NCBI GenBank assembly: GCA_016706865.1
Contig: JADJIS010000003.1
Span: 1,736,001-1,800,000, forward strand
Source: Bacteroidota bacterium
GTDB taxonomy: Bacteria > Bacteroidota > Bacteroidia > Chitinophagales > BACL12
Direction of reading: 5' to 3'
DNA: 64,000 bases
Each line of letters starts with the position of its first letter. Positions within the stretch are counted from its first letter, which is position 1. The notes below the pieces were generated by a model that saw only the letters and a list, made by a program, of their open reading frames with translations, was not told the origin of the DNA and searched no databases. The position numbers and the translations under genes were made by a program. Shown one piece after another: positions 9,849 through 18,334 of the stretch.

Positions 9849-9937
9849 GTGTGTAAATTTCAGCCAAATGTAAGTAAATCGAAATGGAATGAGTTCGATA
9901 AACTGAAATTCCGGGAGTTTGCTTATGAACAGGGCAT

Positions 9938-9961
9938 AAAAAAAGACAGCACGAGGCTGCC
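9938..9961 (-). terminator. Rho-independent terminator of the small lipoprotein gene
   Basis: On the minus strand GGCAGC, a 5-base loop CTCGT and GCTGTC form a 6-bp stem (one G-U pair) followed by seven T residues, 23 bp after the stop codon of the lipoprotein gene. Confidence 0.7.
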
Positions 9962-9983
9962 TTTTCTTATTTTATATCTTGAT

Positions 9984-10535
9984 TTACATAGGCATTCCTA
10001 AGTGCATCATTTTATCGCAAGTTGCTTTGCAAGCACCTTGCATGCTGATAAGTTGCTCATTCCAACCGGTCATAGTTTCATTCCAGGTTGTTAATTTAGC
10101 ATTCCATTCAGTTAAACCTGCCATTGCAGTAGCATCATCCATTTTCTCATCATGTCCTTTTTTCTTCCAGTCAGCATAAGCCTGAGTGTCAGCTTTCCAC
10201 TGTTCCATTGCTGCAGCGTAAGCAGTTTTCATTCCTTCAGTACCCGCTTTGATAGTTCCGCACATAGCGATCATCGAGTCACAACTTGCTTTATCAGCAG
10301 GTTTCATTTTGCTCATGTCCATTGCCATACTCTCATCCATCATTTTGTTCATTTCGCCTGTAGTAGTGGTAAATGTTGTTCCAAATGCAGTCATTTGAGT
10401 TTCAGCAGCTGTCCAGCTGGTTTCAAATGTAGTCATAGCAGTTTTTGTTTCTTCGCTTAAGCCGCCTTTTTTGCCGCAAGAGGTCATAAACAAAGTAGTA
10501 GATAATGCCAAAACGGCAATAATTCCCTTTTTCAT
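9984..10535 (-). CDS. Small predicted lipoprotein, alpha-helical, unknown function
   Basis: A 183-residue protein with a lipoprotein signal peptide: MKKGIIAVLALSTTLFMTSC, where the lipobox MTSC places the lipidated Cys at residue 20. The mature part is rich in Ala, Met, Thr and Trp (repeated ETSWTAAETQM, TWNETMTGWNEQL) and is probably a helical bundle or coiled coil. Two Cys pairs near positions 88-94 and 168-172 could matter for disulfides. It is not recognised as a named family. It stands as a single-gene unit with its own -7 box upstream and a terminator downstream. Confidence 0.8.
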   Translation of the reverse strand: MKKGIIAVLALSTTLFMTSCGKKGGLSEETKTAMTTFETSWTAAETQMTAFGTTFTTTTGEMNKMMDESMAMDMSKMKPADKASCDSMIAMCGTIKAGTEGMKTAYAAAMEQWKADTQAYADWKKKGHDEKMDDATAMAGLTEWNAKLTTWNETMTGWNEQLISMQGACKATCDKMMHLGMPM

Positions 10536-10583
10536 AATAAATTGGTTTTTGGTTATTTTTGTTAGAAGTTAATTTTGAGGGTG

Positions 10584-10591
10584 CAAAGGTA
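10584..10591 (-). promoter_or_regulatory. -7 box (TACCTTTG) of the small lipoprotein gene
   Basis: Perfect TAnnTTTG on the minus strand, about 48 bp before the ATG, leaving a normal short leader. Confidence 0.5.
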
Positions 10592-10693
10592 GTGAAACTA
10601 ATTGAGAATGGATAATTGAGAATGGAGAATTAAACAGCCGCAAAATTTTACCCAGGCTTGGCAGCTCCTTTTCTGACGGGAACGTCTGGGAAA

Positions 10694-10763
10694 ATGTACC
10701 AATGAACAGCCAAAAAGATGTACCAATGTACCGATGCCTGTCCGTCTTGCGACGGGAACAGGC
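10694..10763. repeat. ATGTACCAATGAACAGCC element with adjoining hairpin
   Basis: Two copies of ATGTACCAATG flank AACAGCC at 10694-10735. The same pattern recurs in inverse orientation at 42483-42532. Directly after it, 10736-10763 folds into a hairpin: GCCTGT-CCGTC, loop TTGC, GACGG-GA-ACAGGC. Confidence 0.65.
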
Positions 10764-10939
10764 ACGTAGACCGGAAAATAGACGTATGGCAACATCCAAT
10801 GGCTTGAGATTATTGTTTGGTGATGACTCAATTTGCCATAAAAAGACTTAGGAAGCAGGAAATAGGAAGTAGGATAGGTTTGAGTAGGATTAGAAATTAA
10901 TTTCTTATTAAAAACTATGCTTGGTAGGAAAGGACAATT

Positions 10940-11428
10940 CATCAATGTTACAAACTGCCAACTCAGGGGACACGGGAATCGAGACACTGGACACGGGATC
11001 GATTTGATTTTGGATCAGAAATTGTTTTTTAGATATAAAGTATAGAAACTTTAAAATTTTTCGAAAATTATAATTCGAAGCGAGTCGCCCCAGTGCTACA
11101 GGCTGCCAACTGCCCACTGTTGACTGTTAACTCCCCCAAAATCACCCGAAGGATAATCTCCAATCCTAAAAACTGCGACTGTGACTGTGACTGTGACTGC
11201 GACTGCGACTGCGAAAACAGTTTCAATTCGAAGCAAAATTCATCAATTTTACAAGCTGCCAACTGCCCACTGTTAACTGTTTACTCTACCAACCTCCACC
11301 CGAAGGAAAATCACCAATCCTATAACCCGCGACTGTGACTGTGACTGCGACTGCGAAAACAGTTTCAATTCGAAGCAAAATTCATCAATGTTACAAACTG
11401 CCAACTGCTACTGCCTACTGCCCACTCC
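10940..11428. repeat. Array of four ~150-bp head/tail repeat units next to valS
   Basis: Heads resembling CACCAATGTTACAAACTGCC start at 10940, 11091, 11241 and 11383, spaced 151, 150 and 142 bp. The tails vary: GGACACGGGA phrases in unit 1, CTGCCCACTGTTGACTG then GACTGY hexamers (11173-11213 and 11328-11357) in units 2 and 3, and CTGCCTACTGCCCACT running into the valS stop in unit 4. Units 2 and 3 also share CAGTTTCAATTCGAAGC before the next head. Confidence 0.8.
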
Positions 11429-14026
11429 TCATCCCAACTTCCTCAACGTCTCCTCCAACATTTTGATCTTCTCCTCTGCGTCGGATTTTTTCTTTTTTTC
11501 GGATTCTACTACTGCTGCGGGTGCCCCGGAAACAAATTGCTGGTTGCTGAGCTTTTTTTCCACGCTGCTTAAAAATCCCTTTTGATAATTGATCTGCTCA
11601 AGCAATTTAGAACGCTCTTGTTCAACGTCAATTTTTTTATCAAATGGTATATAAAAAGTTTGTCCATCGGAAATAAAAGAAACAGAATTTTCAATATCCG
11701 CCGAAGTGGATTCGAAATTGCTAATATTTCCAAGTTTGGTTATCAGGTAATTTACTTTTTCAAAGTGTTTGATATCACCTGCAATAAAAAGTGATAAGGT
11801 TTCCTTAGGGCTAATATTATTCTTTGCCCTCACATCTCTTATTTTTACAATAATATCCTTTGCCATTTCACCTTGCTTCAAATGCGATTCATTTGATTTA
11901 ATGGACACCGGATAATCTGCAACAATTATATCATCTTTTCTGTCCTTTAAAATATGATAGATCTCTTCCGTAATAAATGGCATTACCGGATGCAATAATT
12001 TTAATATCCTCTCAAAAAATGCAACAGTTTTCTGATAGGTAATTTCGTCGATCGGTTTTCCAAATTCGGGTTTGATAAATTCAAGATACCAGCTGCAGAA
12101 ATCGTCCCAAATACAGGAATACATTTCCATTAATGCATCACTAATTCTGAAATCATCAAAATGAGTATTAACGGTGGTAACTGTATTATTTAATTTAGCC
12201 TCAAACCAATCGATCGCTGCAATATTATTTTTATTTTCTCCTTCAACAATTTCCCAACCAACAATAAGTCGAAGTGCATTCCATATTTTATTATTGAAAT
12301 TTCTTCCTTGTTCAATTAATTTTTCATCATAAATAATATCATTTCCCGCCGGAGAACACAATAACATCCCCAAACGCACTGCATCAGCTCCGTATTGTTC
12401 AATAAGATCCAAAGGGTCGGGTGAATTGCCGAGGGATTTACTCATTTTTCTGCGTTGTTTATCGCGTACGATTCCTGTGAGATAAACGTCGCTGAATGGT
12501 TTATTGTTTCTAAAAGTATAACCGGCAATTATCATCCGCGCAACCCAGAAAAATAAAATTTCGGGGGCGGTTACTAAAGTATTTGTTGGATAATAATAAT
12601 TGATCTCCCCTTTATCATCCTGCATTCCGTTGAATACACTTATAGGCCACAACCAACTGCTGGCCCAGGTGTCAAGCACATCTTCATCCTGATTTAAGGT
12701 GGTGAATACAATATTTTTTTTGTTTAATATTTCCTCCGCTTCCGGCCTCGTTTTAGCAACAACATATTCTCCGGTCTCGGTATACCATGCCGGAATTCTA
12801 TGTCCCCACCAAAGTTGACGCGATATGCACCAATCGCGCACATTTTCCATCCAATGTTTATAGGTATTGATATATTTATTCGGATGAATTTTTATATTAC
12901 CATTAATTACATTTTCCAACGCAGGTGCAGATATTTCTTTCATGGAAAGAAACCATTGCATACTTAATTTTTTTTCTACAACAGCATCTGTGCGTTCAGA
13001 ATACCCAACATTATTTTTAAGGTCTTCTATTTTAATAAGCTGAGTTAATTCCTCTAAAAGTGCAACTACTTTTTTTCTTGCAACAAATCTGTCGAGACCA
13101 ATAAATAATTTTGCATTTTCATTTAAGGTGCCATCATCATTAAAAGTATCAATTACTTCTAACCCATGTTTTTTTCCGAGTTCATAATCATTTTCATCAT
13201 GCGCCGGAGTAACTTTTAATGCACCTGTCCCGAAATCTTTTTCCACATATTCATCCGCTATGATTGGTATTTCTCTATCAATCATAGGAACCAAAGCAGT
13301 TTTGCCGACAAAATTTTTATAACGTTCATCATCAGGATGAACACAAATTGCAGTATCCCCTAATATGGTTTCCGGCCTTGTAGTTGCAACCGTAATAAAA
13401 TCATCGGAACCTTTTATTTTATATTTTACAAAATATAATTTTGAAACTACATCCTTATAAAAAACTTCCTCATTGCTCAATGCTGTTTTTGCTTCAGGAT
13501 CCCAGTTGATCATGCGCAATCCACGATAGATATATCCACGGTTATATAATTCAATAAATACATTTACAACATCTTCATAATACCCCGGATCCATAGTAAA
13601 ACTTGTTCGATCCCAATCGCATGATGCGCCAAGTTTTTTTAATTGTTGTAGAATAATACCACCGTATTTTTCTTTCCATTGCCATGCATAGGTTAAAAAT
13701 TCTTCTCTGGAGAGACTGCTTTTTTTGATCCCCATTTCGCGAAGCATACCCACAACTTTTGCCTCAGTGGAAATACTTGCGTGGTCGGTTCCCGGAACCC
13801 AACATGCATTTTTACCCATCATTCTCGCACGGCGTATCAATACATCCTGAATAGTATTGTTGAGCATATGGCCCATATGGAGCACGCCGGTAACATTTGG
13901 TGGCGGAATCACAATTGTGTAAGGTTCACGTCCATCAGGTTCGGAATGGAAGTATTTTTTATCCATCCAGTGTTTATACCATTTGTCCTCAATCTCGGCA
14001 GGGCTATATGTTTTCGAAATTTCCAT
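11429..14026 (-). CDS. valS: Valyl-tRNA synthetase
   Basis: An 865-residue class I aminoacyl-tRNA synthetase charging tRNA-Val. The HIGH-type motif HMGH is at residues 50-53 within PPPNVTGVLHMGHMLNN, a signature of ValS. The CP1 editing domain follows (TTRPETILGDTAICVHP), then the WWGHRIPAWY segment and the KMSKSLGNSPDPL motif. The C-terminal 70 residues are a coiled coil (DVEQERSKLLEQI...), the tRNA-binding arm found in bacterial ValS. Full length and intact. The stop codon is directly preceded (in + coordinates) by a phrase-repeat tail. Confidence 0.97.
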   Translation of the reverse strand: MEISKTYSPAEIEDKWYKHWMDKKYFHSEPDGREPYTIVIPPPNVTGVLHMGHMLNNTIQDVLIRRARMMGKNACWVPGTDHASISTEAKVVGMLREMGIKKSSLSREEFLTYAWQWKEKYGGIILQQLKKLGASCDWDRTSFTMDPGYYEDVVNVFIELYNRGYIYRGLRMINWDPEAKTALSNEEVFYKDVVSKLYFVKYKIKGSDDFITVATTRPETILGDTAICVHPDDERYKNFVGKTALVPMIDREIPIIADEYVEKDFGTGALKVTPAHDENDYELGKKHGLEVIDTFNDDGTLNENAKLFIGLDRFVARKKVVALLEELTQLIKIEDLKNNVGYSERTDAVVEKKLSMQWFLSMKEISAPALENVINGNIKIHPNKYINTYKHWMENVRDWCISRQLWWGHRIPAWYTETGEYVVAKTRPEAEEILNKKNIVFTTLNQDEDVLDTWASSWLWPISVFNGMQDDKGEINYYYPTNTLVTAPEILFFWVARMIIAGYTFRNNKPFSDVYLTGIVRDKQRRKMSKSLGNSPDPLDLIEQYGADAVRLGMLLCSPAGNDIIYDEKLIEQGRNFNNKIWNALRLIVGWEIVEGENKNNIAAIDWFEAKLNNTVTTVNTHFDDFRISDALMEMYSCIWDDFCSWYLEFIKPEFGKPIDEITYQKTVAFFERILKLLHPVMPFITEEIYHILKDRKDDIIVADYPVSIKSNESHLKQGEMAKDIIVKIRDVRAKNNISPKETLSLFIAGDIKHFEKVNYLITKLGNISNFESTSADIENSVSFISDGQTFYIPFDKKIDVEQERSKLLEQINYQKGFLSSVEKKLSNQQFVSGAPAAVVESEKKKKSDAEEKIKMLEETLRKLG

Positions 14027-14034
14027 CTTGAGTG

Positions 14035-14042
14035 CAAAAATA
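14035..14042 (-). promoter_or_regulatory. -7 box (TATTTTTG) of valS
   Basis: Perfect TAnnTTTG on the minus strand, eight bases before the valS ATG, implying a leader of only a few bases at most. No -33 element is clear. Confidence 0.45.
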
Positions 14043-14170
14043 AGATTTACAAAGGATTTTGGAGGATAAGCATACTATATTCGATGGAAATTCTATTCTG
14101 AACATGCAAATTTTTCCAAGATAAAACCGGAACAAATTTTTTAAATCCAGCCCTTATCTTTACACCTGAT

Positions 14171-15379
14171 ATGTATTCAAAAAAAATAGGTATTTTAAGG
14201 GAAGCTAAATTCCCACCTGATGCAAGAGTTCCGTTAGTTCCTGCTCAAATTGAACAGTTAAAAAAAAACTATCCGGAAATTGAAATTCTTGTTCAACCGG
14301 GCAAAGGAAGATGTTATGCGAATTATGAATTTGAAGAACGCGGAATAAAACTACAGGAGGACCTTTCGATGTGTGATATTTTACTCGGCGTTAAGGAAGT
14401 GCCGTATGATCTGCTGATAAATAATAAAACGTATTTATTTTTCTCACACACTATTAAAAAACAGGCTCAAAATAAAAAATTGTTGCAGATGTTGTTACAA
14501 AAAAACATCACAATGGTTGATTACGAATGTTTAAAAAATGATAAAGGTGATCGTGTAATTGCCTTTGGAAGATGGGCTGGAATTATTGGTGCGCACAATG
14601 GTTTATGGACACTAGGACAGCGGTTGGACGAAGGGCATCTCAAAAGAGCAAAAGAATGCCGTGATTACTATGAATTAAAATTTCAATATAAGGGGTTGAC
14701 CATGCCTAAGGTTAAAATAATTGTTACAGGTACAGGTCGTGTTGGAAAGGGTGCTGTTGAATTTTTTCGGGAGATAAAGATCAAGGAAATATCGAAGGAT
14801 GAATTTATGAATTATGAATTTAATGAGGCAGTTTTTTGTGTTTTAGACAGCGATGATCTTTACGATAGAATAAATGATGGTGGATTTGACAGATCAGAAT
14901 TTCATCATAATCCGGAGCTTTATAAATGTACTTTCACGCGATACATGAATAAATGTGATGTATTAATAAATTGCATTTTTTGGAATCCAAAGGCACCACA
15001 ATTATTTTCCAAGGAAGACATGCGTAATCCAAACTGGAGAATTAAAGTAATTGCAGATGTAAGTTGCGATATTAACGGCGGAGTGCCGGCCACCATACGT
15101 TCCACCACCATCAATGAACCTGTTTTTGGGTATGATGTGAATACAGAAAGTGAAATTGCACCTTATATTCCGGAATCCATTGATATAATGGCAATTGATA
15201 ATTTACCCAATGAATTACCGCGAAGTGCCAGTGAGGAATTCGGAAATCTATTAATAAATTCAGTGTGGGAAGAATTATTTAAAGATGAATCACCCATGAT
15301 TAACGGTGCAACTATTTGTAAAAACGGAAAATTAAATGAACCCTTTTTATATTTGAGTGATTATGCTGAAATTACCTGA
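14171..15379 (+). CDS. AlaDH/PNT-family dehydrogenase, saccharopine dehydrogenase-like
   Basis: A 402-residue NAD(P)-binding protein. The N-terminal alanine-dehydrogenase/pyridine-nucleotide-transhydrogenase domain is recognisable: GILREAKFPPDARVPLVPAQIEQLKK, then IEILVQPGKGRCY, with FGRWAGIIGAHNGLWTLGQR in the middle. A Rossmann segment IIVTGTGRVGKGAVEFF follows near residue 182. The overall plan resembles lysine-forming saccharopine dehydrogenase and related Bacteroidota oxidoreductases more than true alanine dehydrogenase. Substrate uncertain. The gene ends exactly against the sigma-factor gene on the other strand: the two stop codons form TGATCA with no spacer. Confidence 0.75.
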   Translation: MYSKKIGILREAKFPPDARVPLVPAQIEQLKKNYPEIEILVQPGKGRCYANYEFEERGIKLQEDLSMCDILLGVKEVPYDLLINNKTYLFFSHTIKKQAQNKKLLQMLLQKNITMVDYECLKNDKGDRVIAFGRWAGIIGAHNGLWTLGQRLDEGHLKRAKECRDYYELKFQYKGLTMPKVKIIVTGTGRVGKGAVEFFREIKIKEISKDEFMNYEFNEAVFCVLDSDDLYDRINDGGFDRSEFHHNPELYKCTFTRYMNKCDVLINCIFWNPKAPQLFSKEDMRNPNWRIKVIADVSCDINGGVPATIRSTTINEPVFGYDVNTESEIAPYIPESIDIMAIDNLPNELPRSASEEFGNLLINSVWEELFKDESPMINGATICKNGKLNEPFLYLSDYAEIT

Positions 15380-15982
15380 TCAATAACGTTCTCTGCGTTC
15401 ATGCAATAATTCGAATAAAACATTTCGCGCTCTGAATAATTGTGCTTTAACTGTGCCGAGTGGCATATTCAGTTTAACAGCAATTTCCTCATAGCTCAAC
15501 TCATCGAAATATCGAAGTTCCACAAGAACTTTATATTTTGGATTTAATTCTTCTAAAATAGTGCGCATTAAAACTGCACGTTGCTCTCTTATAAATTTTT
15601 CCTCCGGATCAGGGGTATTGGTTTTAATACGCGAATACGCAAATTTAGAAGCTTCATCATTTTCATCATCGAGACTTAAAGTATGCAATTTTCTTTTTCT
15701 GATGAAATCAATAGCATTATTTACTGCAATTTTAAATAACCAGGTGCTGAAGGCAAACTCGGGAGTATATTTATCAAGATGGGCAAATGCTTTCCCAAAT
15801 GCTTCAATAGTGAGATCATCAGCATCATCCCGATTGTGCACCATTTTAAGAAGCATATAATTTATGGAATCCTTATATCGCCCCATCAAAATACTAAATG
15901 CATGCTGGTCACCTGCACGAGCCTTAATTACAAGTGCCATATCCTCCTTTGCCCTTTCCGACAGATTATCGTTCAATCCCAT
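15380..15982 (-). CDS. RNA polymerase sigma factor, ECF (sigma-70 family)
   Basis: A 200-residue alternative sigma factor. Region 2 covers about residues 25-95 (DDADDLTIEAFGKAFAHLDKYTPEFAFSTWLFKIAVNNAIDFIRK) and region 4 about 135-195 (ELRYFDELSYEEIAVKLNMPLGTVKAQLFRARNVLFELL), giving -10 and -35 recognition respectively. No anti-sigma gene is adjacent. The start overlaps the last 10 bp of the upstream glycosyltransferase gene, so translation of the two is probably coupled. What signal it answers cannot be inferred. Confidence 0.92.
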   Translation of the reverse strand: MGLNDNLSERAKEDMALVIKARAGDQHAFSILMGRYKDSINYMLLKMVHNRDDADDLTIEAFGKAFAHLDKYTPEFAFSTWLFKIAVNNAIDFIRKRKLHTLSLDDENDEASKFAYSRIKTNTPDPEEKFIREQRAVLMRTILEELNPKYKVLVELRYFDELSYEEIAVKLNMPLGTVKAQLFRARNVLFELLHERRERY

Positions 15983-17097
15983 CGGTATTTTGATTTAAAT
16001 AAAACAGATTTCGCAAATCTGAAGTAATAAAAAATTTGCAGCATATCGAATAATTCGATGGATTTTTTTAGATCTCTTTCCTCTAATTTATTCATTGCCT
16101 GCGAAAATGTATAACGTAATAAAGCCCACCTGACAACAAGTGCAGCAACAATTACGTACCAATATTCAAACATAATGCCCAATAAGAAAATGGCACATAA
16201 CCAAAACAGAATGTGTGTAACCGGTTGCAATGCTAAAAAGAACTTGTGTTTGAACTTATAATATTTTGCAGTGGAAAGATGGCGTTTTTTTTGTTCTCTC
16301 CAATCATCCCAGGTTTCTTTTGGGCTGGAGAAAGTAAATACATCGGGATCTATCACAATGGATGTATTTCTTTTAGTGGCTACTTTATTAATAAACAGAT
16401 CATCGTCACCACTGGGAATATGCCTATGTTCGAAAAAACCATTATTGTCGAAAAACAATTGTTTTTTATAAGATAAATTTCTTCCCACACCCATATAAGG
16501 CAAATTTGCAAGTGCAAAGGAGAAATAATTTATTGCAGAGAGAACAGTTTCGTACCTTATTCTTTTGTTTAAATAACCCGGTTGTTTTTCATATGCTCCG
16601 TAACCCAACACAATTTCTTTTTCCGTTCCGTATCCATGCATTACGCCCTTAAGCCATTGATCGGTAGCCGGATAACAATCAGCGTCTGTTAAAACCACTA
16701 TTTCATTTGCTGCAGCTTTTAAACCAAGGGTAAGCGGAAATTTTTTCCCTGCCATCATCGGATTTCCGGTTCCTGTTTTTGTTCTTTTTAAACGGGGTTC
16801 CTTTTGTGCTAGAAAAAATAAATATTCTGTTGTTCCATCTTCGGAATTATCGTCAACAACAATCACTTCAAAATTGGGATAATCCTGTGCCAGAATTTTT
16901 GGAAGATTTTGTTTAAGATTTGCATCTTCATTTTTCGCACAAATAATAATGGAGACAGGAGGATAATTTTCTTGCCTTATTTGTTTGCCCTTAAAATTTG
17001 CAAGACGCAAATAAAAGAACAGCATATAAAATATCTGAAAAAAAGCGGCTGCGCAAAATAAATAAAAAATGGCGGTGTAAATCAAATGTATGTCCAT
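15973..17097 (-). CDS. Family 2 glycosyltransferase, membrane-associated
   Basis: A 374-residue GT-A fold enzyme. An N-terminal membrane segment (IYTAIFYLFCAAAFFQIFYMLFFYL) is followed by the catalytic domain: PPVSIIICAKNEDANL, VVDDNSEDGT (nucleotide binding), DADCYP (the DXD-equivalent metal site), and a QxxRW-like segment WREQKKRHLSTAKYYK. Two or more hydrophobic helices lie near residues 290-340. It would transfer a sugar from a nucleotide donor at the inner membrane, probably to a lipid or envelope polysaccharide. It shares a transcript with the ECF sigma gene, which it overlaps. Confidence 0.88.
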   Translation of the reverse strand: MDIHLIYTAIFYLFCAAAFFQIFYMLFFYLRLANFKGKQIRQENYPPVSIIICAKNEDANLKQNLPKILAQDYPNFEVIVVDDNSEDGTTEYLFFLAQKEPRLKRTKTGTGNPMMAGKKFPLTLGLKAAANEIVVLTDADCYPATDQWLKGVMHGYGTEKEIVLGYGAYEKQPGYLNKRIRYETVLSAINYFSFALANLPYMGVGRNLSYKKQLFFDNNGFFEHRHIPSGDDDLFINKVATKRNTSIVIDPDVFTFSSPKETWDDWREQKKRHLSTAKYYKFKHKFFLALQPVTHILFWLCAIFLLGIMFEYWYVIVAALVVRWALLRYTFSQAMNKLEERDLKKSIELFDMLQIFYYFRFAKSVLFKSKYRWD

Positions 17098-17110
17098 AGA
17101 TGTGCTGTCG

Positions 17111-17118
17111 CAAAGTTA
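17111..17118 (-). promoter_or_regulatory. -7 box (TAACTTTG) of the GT2/sigma operon
   Basis: Perfect TAnnTTTG on the minus strand, 13 bp before the glycosyltransferase ATG, in the short gap that divides it from the divergent tgt. Confidence 0.5.
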
Positions 17119-17191
17119 GAAGTTTGGTATTTGCGCTTCTTTTATAATTACTATTGTATCATAACATATTCACACCCTGTCCACAATTGCC

Positions 17192-17199
17192 TATTTTTG
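17192..17199 (+). promoter_or_regulatory. -7 box (TATTTTTG) of tgt
   Basis: Perfect TAnnTTTG only four bases before the GTG start of tgt, implying a leaderless or nearly leaderless transcript. Confidence 0.45.
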
Positions 17200-17203
17200 C
17201 GCC

Positions 17204-18334
17204 GTGTTTTTCAAACTAACAGGAAAGGATATTCATTCAAAAGCCCGGGCAGGGGTAATAAATACCGATCACGGTATCATCAATACCCCCATATTTATGC
17301 CCGTAGGAACCATTGGTACCGTAAAGGGCGTACATTTTCAGGAATTAAAAAATGATATTAAGGCGGAAATAATTTTAGGAAATACCTATCATTTGTATCT
17401 GAGACCCGGAACAGATATTATTCAACAAGCAGGTGGTTTGCACAAATTCAACAGTTGGGAAGGACCAATTTTGACGGACAGCGGAGGGTTTCAGGTACAT
17501 TCATTAGCAAAGATCCGCAAGATAAAAGAGGAAGGAGTTACCTTCCAATCACATATTGACGGAAGCAAACATACATTTACTCCGGAAAATGTTATAGATA
17601 TTCAAAGAAAGATAGGGGCGGATATTATTATGGCTTTTGATGAATGCACTTCATATCCCTGCGAATATTCCTATGCTGAAAAAAGTATGGAAATGACACA
17701 TAGATGGTTGAAACGATGTATCGAACAAATGGATAAAACAAATTCCTTGTATAATTACCGGCAATTTCTTTTTCCTATAGTACAGGGAAGTGTTTTCCCC
17801 GAACTGAGAAAACGCTCGGCCGAGGTAATTGCATCGATGGAATTGGAAGGAAATGCCATTGGAGGATTAAGTGTTGGCGAACCGCATGATGACATGTATG
17901 CAATGACAGAAGTTGTATGCAATATACTACCGGAAAATAAACCGCGTTATCTTATGGGTGTTGGAACACCTGCAAATATTCTGGAATGTATTGCTTTGGG
18001 AATAGATATGTTTGATTGTGTGATGCCAACCAGAAATGGTAGAAATGGAATGTTATTTACAGCAGAAGGCATCATCAATATCAGAAATAAAAAATGGGAA
18101 AGCGATTTTAGTGCAATTGATGAAACTTCCGATTCTTTTGCAAGTCGAAATCATTCAAAAGCCTTTTTGCGACATTTATTTGCATCTGGCGAACGTTTAG
18201 GACCACAAATTGCGAGTGTACACAATTTGAGTTTTTATTTGTGGTTGGTAAAGGAAGCCAGAACAAAAATTTTGGAAGGAAATTTTAATGGTTGGAAAAA
18301 TTTGATGGTTAAAAAGGTGAGTACGAGATTGTGA
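17204..18334 (+). CDS. tgt: Queuine/preQ1 tRNA-ribosyltransferase Tgt (zinc Cys residues absent)
   Basis: A 376-residue enzyme exchanging guanine-34 for preQ1 in tRNAs with GUN anticodons. Family motifs: TPIFMPVGTIGTVKG, the catalytic ILTDSGGFQVHSLAKIRKI, MAFDECTSYPC, GGLSVGEP and YLMGVGTPANILE with DMFDCVMPTRNGRNG (second catalytic Asp). In the C-terminal zinc site, other bacterial Tgts have CxCxxC; here the aligned stretch reads SDSFASRNHSKAFLRHL, so all three Cys are replaced while the His is kept. The start is GTG, supported by the family N-terminus FFKLTGKD. Its last codon overlaps the next gene (GTGA). Confidence 0.94.
   Translation: MFFKLTGKDIHSKARAGVINTDHGIINTPIFMPVGTIGTVKGVHFQELKNDIKAEIILGNTYHLYLRPGTDIIQQAGGLHKFNSWEGPILTDSGGFQVHSLAKIRKIKEEGVTFQSHIDGSKHTFTPENVIDIQRKIGADIIMAFDECTSYPCEYSYAEKSMEMTHRWLKRCIEQMDKTNSLYNYRQFLFPIVQGSVFPELRKRSAEVIASMELEGNAIGGLSVGEPHDDMYAMTEVVCNILPENKPRYLMGVGTPANILECIALGIDMFDCVMPTRNGRNGMLFTAEGIINIRNKKWESDFSAIDETSDSFASRNHSKAFLRHLFASGERLGPQIASVHNLSFYLWLVKEARTKILEGNFNGWKNLMVKKVSTRL

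Larger units (their letters stand above)
10536..11428. other. Gene-free repeat region between the lipoprotein gene and valS
   Basis: The 890 bp contain open frames but none with a credible protein. Instead the region holds GAGAATGGATAATT phrases (10601-10631), an ATGTACCAATG element (10694-10735), a hairpin (10736-10763), GGACACGGGA phrases and a four-unit head/tail array ending at the valS stop. Confidence 0.7.

Noticed and set aside
10569..11117. Overlapping minus-strand open frames up to 129 codons
   Set aside because: Low-complexity translations through phrase repeats; no signal, domain or conserved pattern.
11163..11357. Possible coding of a Cys-Asp repeat peptide through the GACTGY tract
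   Set aside because: The open frame exists only because the repeat lacks stops. It has no start context, and the same DNA recurs non-coding at 57.7 kb.
10940..11428. Integron cassette array or attC sites
   Set aside because: No integrase, no core sites and no cassette genes between units; the repeats are tail phrases.
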